From positions 1 through 64,000 of the forward strand of contig JAUJNP010000009.1 of the NCBI GenBank assembly GCA_030448105.1: 64,000 nt of DNA. The letters run 5' to 3'. The notes under the pieces were generated by a model that saw nothing but the letters and a program-made list of their open reading frames with translations, had not been told where the DNA came from and ran no database searches. Below are positions 59,402 through 64,000 of this stretch, piece by piece (position 1 is the stretch's first letter; the number at the start of each line of letters is the position of its first letter). Made by a program: the position numbers and the translations under genes. The DNA is from Acidimicrobiales bacterium. Lineage in GTDB: Bacteria > Actinomycetota > Acidimicrobiia > Acidimicrobiales > Iamiaceae.

Positions 59402-61383
59402 CCGAGTTGGGCGGCCAGCGCGTCGGCGGAGTCGACCGGCGCCTGGCAGGCGTAGTCCCGGCACACGTAGGCCAGACCGGGCTCCCGGCCCTCCCACAAC
59501 GGGGACGGGTAGGGCTCGCCCCAGGCCAGCACGGTGTTGGGTCGGTACCCTCGCTGGACCACAGTCACCAGGTCGGCCCGGTCGCCGACCACGGCCACCT
59601 CGGTCAGCCCGGCGTCGGCCATGTCGACCGCCCCGAGGAGGTGGGCGAAGGCGGTGGGGTGCTGGCCCACCACCGGGCCGAGCAGGGCCAGCACCGCCTC
59701 CGCGTGCTGGCGGTAGCGCTCGTCGCCGGTGAGGGCGCCCAGCCGGAGGAGGCCGACGGCGGTGAGGCTGTTGGCGCCGGGCGTGGCGTTGTCGAGGAGG
59801 TCCTTGTTGCGGGCGATGAGCTGCTCGCCGTCGTGGCCGGTGGTGAACACGCCGCCGCCGTCGGGATCCCAGAACAGCTCGAGCAGGGCGTCGGCGGTGG
59901 TCCTGGCGGCCTCGACCCAGCGGGCCTGGCCGGTGGCCTCGGCCAGGCGGGTGAAGCCGTCGATCAGGGCGGCGTGGTCGGCGGCGAAGGCGAGGTGGCG
60001 GGCGCCCCCGTCGGCCTGCCAGGAGCGGAGCCAGCGCCCGTCGTCGCGCTTGAGGGCGGTGAGGAGGAAGTCGCCGGTGGTGACGGCGGCGTCGAGCCAC
60101 TCCTCGTTGGCGGTGGCGGCGGCCGCCTCGGCCAGGGTGGCCAACATGAGCCCGTTCCACTCGGTGAGGACCTTGTCGTCGAGGCCGGGCCGCACCCGCT
60201 GCTCGCGGGCGTCGAACAGCCGGCGCCGAGCGTCCTCGATCTCGGGTGGCCGTTCCAGGTCACCCCGGGCGTGCATGCGGTTGAGGATGGTGGCGCCTTC
60301 GAAGTTGCCTTCGGGGGTGATCCCCCACCAGGCCATGGCCGCCTCGGCGTCGTCGCCCTGCACCTCTCGCACCTGGGCGGGGGTCCAGACGTAGAACTTG
60401 CCCTCCACCCCTTCGCTGTCGGCGTCCTCGGCCGAGTAGAAGCCACCGTCGGGGTGGCGCAGGTCGCGGAGCACGTAGCCGATCGTCTCGTCGAGCACCT
60501 GGCGGTACCGGGCCTCGCCGGTGACCTGCCAGGCGTGGAGGTAGACCCGGGCCAGCAGGGCCTGGTCGTAGAGCATCTTCTCGAAGTGGGGCACCAGCCA
60601 GCGCTCGTCGACCGAGTAGCGGGCGAAGCCACCTCCCAGGTGGTCGTAGATGCCGCCGGCGGCCATGGCGTCGAGCGAGGTGGTGACGCAGGCCAGTGCG
60701 TCGGGGCTGGCGGTGCGGGCGTGGGCCCGCAGGAGCAGCTCGAGGCTCATCGTCTGCGGGAACTTCGGGGCCCGCCCGAAGCCGCCCCAGGTGTCGTCGT
60801 GCTGCTCCTTCAGGAGGGTGAGGGCGGCGGTCAGCACGTCGGGCCCGGGGCGCGCCGAACCGGCCTGGCCGGCGCCGCCGGCGACGACCTCCCGGCGGAG
60901 GTGCTCGGTCAGCCGGCCGGCCTGGTGGAGCAGGTCGGCGCGGCGCCCCCGCCAGGCGTCGTCGATGGCCCGGCACAGGTCCACGAACCCGGGCCGCCCC
61001 GGTAGTGACCGCTTGGGGAAGTAGGTGCCGCAGAAGAAGGGCTGCCCGTCCGGGGTCATGAACACGGTCATGGGCCAGCCGCCCGAGCCGGTCATGGCCT
61101 GGGTGGCCTCCATGTAGACGGCGTCGACGTCGGGACGCTCCTCCCGGTCGACCTTGACGTTGACGAACAGGTCGTTCATCACCGCCGCCACCTCCGCGTC
61201 CTCGAAGGACTCGTGGGCCATCACGTGGCACCAGTGGCAGGCGGAGTAGCCGACCGACAGCAGGATCGGCTTGTCCTCCTCCCGGGCCCGCTCGAAGGCC
61301 TCGGGCCCCCACGGGTGCCAGTCCACCGGGTTGTCGGCGTGCTGGCGCAGGTAGGGGCTGGTCTCCTCGGCGAGCCGGTTCAT
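59398..61383 (-). CDS. YyaL-like protein with thioredoxin-fold (DUF255) and alpha/alpha-barrel
   Basis: A protein of 661 residues. The N-terminal part is a DUF255 thioredoxin fold with [18 protein letters not shown] and the active-site-like CHWCHVM, then [18 protein letters not shown]. The rest is an alpha/alpha-barrel of the N-acylglucosamine 2-epimerase / glycoside hydrolase type ([19 protein letters not shown]). The family (SPATA20, YyaL) is widespread, with an unknown function. ATG 61383 is preferred over GTG 61386 because TACGGT lies exactly 6 bases before it. It is divergent from the SDR gene. Confidence 0.93.
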   Translation of the reverse strand: MNRLAEETSPYLRQHADNPVDWHPWGPEAFERAREEDKPILLSVGYSACHWCHVMAHESFEDAEVAAVMNDLFVNVKVDREERPDVDAVYMEATQAMTGSGGWPMTVFMTPDGQPFFCGTYFPKRSLPGRPGFVDLCRAIDDAWRGRRADLLHQAGRLTEHLRREVVAGGAGQAGSARPGPDVLTAALTLLKEQHDDTWGGFGRAPKFPQTMSLELLLRAHARTASPDALACVTTSLDAMAAGGIYDHLGGGFARYSVDERWLVPHFEKMLYDQALLARVYLHAWQVTGEARYRQVLDETIGYVLRDLRHPDGGFYSAEDADSEGVEGKFYVWTPAQVREVQGDDAEAAMAWWGITPEGNFEGATILNRMHARGDLERPPEIEDARRRLFDAREQRVRPGLDDKVLTEWNGLMLATLAEAAAATANEEWLDAAVTTGDFLLTALKRDDGRWLRSWQADGGARHLAFAADHAALIDGFTRLAEATGQARWVEAARTTADALLELFWDPDGGGVFTTGHDGEQLIARNKDLLDNATPGANSLTAVGLLRLGALTGDERYRQHAEAVLALLGPVVGQHPTAFAHLLGAVDMADAGLTEVAVVGDRADLVTVVQRGYRPNTVLAWGEPYPSPLWEGREPGLAYVCRDYACQAPVDSADALAAQLG

Positions 61384-61389
61384 CACCTC

Positions 61390-61395
61390 ACCGTA
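61390..61395 (-). promoter_or_regulatory. -10-like TACGGT, leaderless start of the YyaL-like gene
   Basis: On the minus strand TACGGT is followed by six bases and the ATG at 61383. Confidence 0.45.
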
Positions 61396-61463
61396 GAGGC
61401 GGTGGCCAGGACATCCGCCGACCCACCCCGCCCCGCACCGACGGCGCCCCTGGCGCCGACCGG

Positions 61464-61469
61464 TAGTTT
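61464..61469 (+). promoter_or_regulatory. -10-like TAGTTT, leaderless start of the SDR gene
   Basis: TAGTTT lies six bases before the ATG at 61476. No clear -35. Confidence 0.45.
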
Positions 61470-61475
61470 CGAAAC

Positions 61476-62234
61476 ATGGAGCTGCGCCTGGCCGGGAAGG
61501 TCGCCCTCGTCACCGGCGCGTCGAGGGGCATCGGGCGGGCCATCGCCGCTTGCTACGCGGCGTCGGGGGCCAAGGTGATGCTGTCGTCGCGCAAGGAGGA
61601 CGCCCTCCGGCAGGCGGCGGCGGGGATGGACGGCGAGGTGGATGTGTTCGCCGCCAACGCCGGGGACCCGGAGGCCGCCGCCGCCTGCGTGGCCGCCACC
61701 GTCGGACGCTTCGGTGCGCTCGACATCCTCGTCAACAACGCCGCCACCAACCCGTACTTCGGGCCCGCGGTCGACATCGACCTGCCCCGGTGGGACAAGA
61801 CGTTCTCGGTGAACCTGCGCGGGATCCACGTGTGGACGGCGGAGGCGTGGCGGGCGTCGATGGCCGAACGGGGCGGGGTGGTGGTGAACGTGGCGTCGAT
61901 CGGGGGCATGTCCACCGAGGCGGGCATCGGCGTCTACAACACCACCAAGGCGGCGGTGATCCACCTCACCAAGGTGCAGGCCTCCGAGCTGGGCCCGGGG
62001 GTGCGGGTCAACGCCGTGGCCCCCGGGCTGGTCAAGACGGACATGGCCCGGACCTTGTGGGAGGAGCACGAGGCGGCCATTGCCCGCCGCCTCCCGCTGG
62101 CCCGCCTGGGCGAGCCCGCCGACATCGCCCACGCCGCCCTCTTCCTCGCCAGCGACCTCGCCGGCTGGGTGACGGGTCACACCCTGGTGGTCGATGGCGG
62201 CGCCCTGGTGTCGGTCAGCTCACCGGCCGGCTGA
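61476..62234 (+). CDS. Short-chain dehydrogenase/reductase (FabG-like)
   Basis: A Rossmann-fold NAD(P) oxidoreductase of 252 residues. [16 protein letters not shown] (cofactor loop), [10 protein letters not shown] (structural Asn), the catalytic Ser in NVASIGGMS and the YNTTK active-site Tyr/Lys are all present. The typical ending LVVDGGALV is also seen. Fatty-acid or secondary-alcohol substrates are possible. It lies divergent from the YyaL gene and 55 bp before the CBS-domain gene. Confidence 0.93.
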   Translation: MELRLAGKVALVTGASRGIGRAIAACYAASGAKVMLSSRKEDALRQAAAGMDGEVDVFAANAGDPEAAAACVAATVGRFGALDILVNNAATNPYFGPAVDIDLPRWDKTFSVNLRGIHVWTAEAWRASMAERGGVVVNVASIGGMSTEAGIGVYNTTKAAVIHLTKVQASELGPGVRVNAVAPGLVKTDMARTLWEEHEAAIARRLPLARLGEPADIAHAALFLASDLAGWVTGHTLVVDGGALVSVSSPAG

Positions 62235-62289
62235 CGGAGCGCGCCGGCCGCGATTCTGCGACCATGGGCGATCGAGACGGGAGGGACCC

Positions 62290-62724
62290 ATGCTGGTGAG
62301 CGGACTGCTCGACACGAAGGGCTCCGAGGTGGTCACCGCCGCCGCCGCCGCCACCGTGGCCGAGGTGGCGGCCCTGCTCGCCGAGCGTCGCATCGGTGCC
62401 GTGGTCGTGTCGGGTGACGGCCGGGGGATCGAGGGTGTGGTGTCGGAGCGCGACATCGTGCGGGCGCTCGCCGACCGCGGCGGCGCCGCCCTCGAGGAAC
62501 CGGTGGAAGCGATCATGACGAGGGAGGTCTTCACGTGCGGGCGGGGCACCACCGTGGAGCAGCTCATGGAGCTGATGACCGAGCACCGCATCCGCCACGT
62601 GCCGGTCGTGGCCGACGGCGCCCTCACCGGCATCGTCAGCATCGGCGACGTGGTGAAGGACCGCCTCAAGGACCTCGAGACCGAGGCCCAGGTCCTCCAC
62701 GAGTACATCGAGCACGGCCGCTGA
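62290..62724 (+). CDS. Two-CBS-domain protein
   Basis: A protein of 144 residues with two CBS domains (about 10-60 and 70-130). VVVSGDGRGIEGVVSERDIVRALA ends the first and HRIRHVPVVADGALTGIVSIGDVVKD the second. CBS pairs sense adenosyl nucleotides and regulate partner proteins; no catalytic domain is present. The start at ATG 62290 has a gggaggg site just upstream. Its function cannot be told from context. Confidence 0.9.
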   Translation: MLVSGLLDTKGSEVVTAAAAATVAEVAALLAERRIGAVVVSGDGRGIEGVVSERDIVRALADRGGAALEEPVEAIMTREVFTCGRGTTVEQLMELMTEHRIRHVPVVADGALTGIVSIGDVVKDRLKDLETEAQVLHEYIEHGR

Positions 62725-62743
62725 GCATCCCCCATAACGGAAA

Positions 62744-62784
62744 TTGGCGCGATTCCCCCCGCTTCAGGGGGTGATTCGCGCCAA
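62744..62784. terminator. Strong bidirectional terminator hairpin
   Basis: ttggcgcga (62744-62752) and tcgcgccaa (62776-62784) form a 9-bp stem, with ccccc / ggggg continuing within it. It lies in the gap between the convergent CBS and menE genes and is the clearest terminator in the window. Confidence 0.85.
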
Positions 62785-62790
62785 GAACGA

Positions 62791-63906
62791 TCAGGGCTCG
62801 AGCGCGTGTCGCCGCACCTTGCCCAGCGGCGTCCGGGGCAGGGCGGCGACCAGCACCAGGCGGCGAGGGGCGGCGTAGCCGGGCAGCTGCTCCTTGGCGC
62901 GGGCCCGCAGCGACGCCAGGTCCGGCGGCGCCGTGCCCGGCCGGGGCACGACGTAGGCCACCACCACCTCGCCCCACTCCGGGTCGGGCCGTCCGGCCAC
63001 GGCCACGGCGGCCACCGACGGGTGGCCTACCAGCACCGCCTCCACGGCGGCCGGCCACACGTTCTCGCCGCCGGTGACGATGAGGTCGCCTCGGCGACCC
63101 TCCACGTGGAGCCGGTCACCGTCGAGGCGCCCGAGGTCGCCGGTGGGTAGCCAGCCGTCGGGGGTGCGGGGGTCGGTGCCGTCGCGGTAGCACCGCAGGA
63201 GGGTGGGCCCCCGGACCTGCACCTCGCCGGCGACGACGCGGAGCTCCACGCCCTCCAGTGGGCGGCCCTCGTAGACGACCCCCCCTCCGGTCTCGGTCAG
63301 GCCGTAGGTGTGCGCCACGTTGGCGGGGCGCTCCCGGTCGTCACCGGCACCGCCCAGCACGACCCATCGGAACCCCGCGGCGTCGACCCGGTCGAGAGCG
63401 GTGGGCACAAGCGACACCAGCGTGGTTCCCCGCGCCCCCGGTGCGGCCGCCACCGTCGCGGGGTCGAACCCGGCGACGACGTCGAGGCCCACCCCGGCTA
63501 CCAGCGCCCGCGCCACCACGCCGAGGCCGCCGACGTGGGAGAGCGGGAGGCAGGCCAGCCAGCGGTCGGTGGACGGGTCCACCTCCAGGCGCTGGTGCAC
63601 CGCTTCCGCGTGGGTGGCCACCGCGGCGTGGGTGAGCACCACCCCCCGGGGTCTCCCCGTGGTGCCGCTGGTGGCCACCACCAGGGCGTCGCCGCCGGCT
63701 ACCGGCTCGGTCTCACCCTCCCAGGCGCGTTCACCGTCGCCGTCGATGACGCGTGCCGGTCGCACGGCGGCCAGCACCGCCGATCGGGCGGCCGGTGGCA
63801 GGCGCTGGTCCACCGGAAAGGCGGCGTCGCCCGCGTCCCACACCCGCCGCAGGGCGTCCACGAAAGCCGGCCCGCCGGGGACATCGAGGGCGACGAGCTC
63901 GGCCAC
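62791..63906 (-). CDS. menE: o-Succinylbenzoate:CoA ligase (short AMP-binding type)
   Basis: An adenylate-forming enzyme of 371 residues that activates o-succinylbenzoate for naphthoate synthesis. VVATSGTTGRPRGVVLTHAA is the AMP-binding motif, HTYGLTETGGGVV the A5 motif, TGDLGRLDGDRLHVEGR and GGENVWPAAVEAVL the hinge; PRTPLGKVRRHAL is the C-terminal catalytic Lys region. Short MenE is typical of actinobacteria. GTG 63906 is chosen over 63987 because TACCCT lies six bases upstream. With menC (22064-23149) two steps of menaquinone synthesis are in this window. Other acids than succinylbenzoate cannot be excluded. Confidence 0.88.
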   Translation of the reverse strand: MAELVALDVPGGPAFVDALRRVWDAGDAAFPVDQRLPPAARSAVLAAVRPARVIDGDGERAWEGETEPVAGGDALVVATSGTTGRPRGVVLTHAAVATHAEAVHQRLEVDPSTDRWLACLPLSHVGGLGVVARALVAGVGLDVVAGFDPATVAAAPGARGTTLVSLVPTALDRVDAAGFRWVVLGGAGDDRERPANVAHTYGLTETGGGVVYEGRPLEGVELRVVAGEVQVRGPTLLRCYRDGTDPRTPDGWLPTGDLGRLDGDRLHVEGRRGDLIVTGGENVWPAAVEAVLVGHPSVAAVAVAGRPDPEWGEVVVAYVVPRPGTAPPDLASLRARAKEQLPGYAAPRRLVLVAALPRTPLGKVRRHALEP

Positions 63907-64000
63907 GGGGCCAGGGTAGGGAGCGCCCGTCGGGCTGGGGCCCGAGCCAGGTTCTACGCTCCCGCTGTCCGTCGTCGACGACCGCACAGGGGGCCGGGAT
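63907..64000. other. Right edge: menE promoter and non-coding sequence
   Basis: TACCCT (minus strand, 63913-63918) is the -10 of menE. On the plus strand ttctacgct (TACGCT at 63954-63959) may be the -10 of a divergent gene beyond the window. Nothing else is recognised. Confidence 0.4.

Noticed and set aside
1-64000. CRISPR arrays, rRNA, tRNA genes, integrases and insertion sequences
   Set aside because: I saw no regularly spaced repeat-spacer array, no tRNA cloverleaf with T-arm consensus, no rRNA-like sequence and no transposase or integrase motif.

Overview
The window is very GC-rich chromosomal DNA from an actinobacterium. The markers are mraZ and a dcw cluster without ftsA, SepF with YggT and DivIVA, a meso-diaminopimelate-type MurE, DUF3040 and DUF222 proteins, a bacterial proteasome activator, an IleS2-type isoleucyl-tRNA synthetase, and many apparently leaderless genes. 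Low-specificity aldolase, menaquinone and cobalamin genes sit beside a complete division operon, which would suit a deep-branching, Acidimicrobiia-like lineage. That placement is inference; no rRNA or tRNA gene was seen to test it.

Layout: (1) 1-5540: the 3' end of a threonine-aldolase-like gene, a small membrane protein, a polyprenol-phosphate glycosyltransferase, a carboxylesterase, a Nudix hydrolase, dinB and a DUF3040 protein. (2) 5673-10235, minus strand: a MoxR / DUF58 / transglutaminase (TgpA-like) operon. (3) 10324-12752: a ROK sugar-kinase gene with a one-base frameshift, an acyl-CoA dehydrogenase and a small conserved protein. (4) 12749-21480: a promoter and adenosylcobalamin riboswitch driving a tightly overlapping operon for B12 uptake (btuF, btuC, btuD), adenosylation (cobO), corrinoid remodelling (cbiZ, cbiB) and lower-ligand assembly (cobU, cobS, a CobC-like aminotransferase, and a HAD phosphatase fused to CobT). 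(5) 21573-23820: HNH nuclease, menC and a lipoate-ligase-like gene. (6) 23821-24591: a gene-poor stretch with an 18-bp repeat in direct and inverted copies. (7) 24592-25794: a DUF222/HNH protein.

(8) 25860-44095 is the division and cell-wall cluster: mraZ, rsmH, an FtsL-like gene, ftsI, murE, mraY, murD, ftsW, murG, murC, murB, ftsQ, ftsZ, pgeF, yggS, sepF, yggT, divIVA. murF is absent from its usual place between murE and mraY. Most genes overlap by 4 bp (ATGA or GTGA), which implies translational coupling. (9) 44162-53594: a two-repeat membrane protein with an H1-like tail, ileS (minus), a DksA-like protein with an H1-like tail, lspA, rluD, rrf2 (minus), a phosphodiesterase and the proteasome activator bpa. 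(10) 53769-63906: dnaE, an unknown protein, a nitroreductase, a poly-gamma-glutamate hydrolase and a YyaL-like protein (minus), an SDR oxidoreductase, a CBS-domain protein and menE (minus).

The most notable observations are the HAD-CobT fusion, the B12 leader with two possible Shine-Dalgarno-masking pairings, a repeated TAnnnT-N6-8-start-codon arrangement at twelve genes, the paired H1-tailed proteins around ileS, the ROK frameshift, and the aldolase fragment that has lost its PLP lysine and aspartate.
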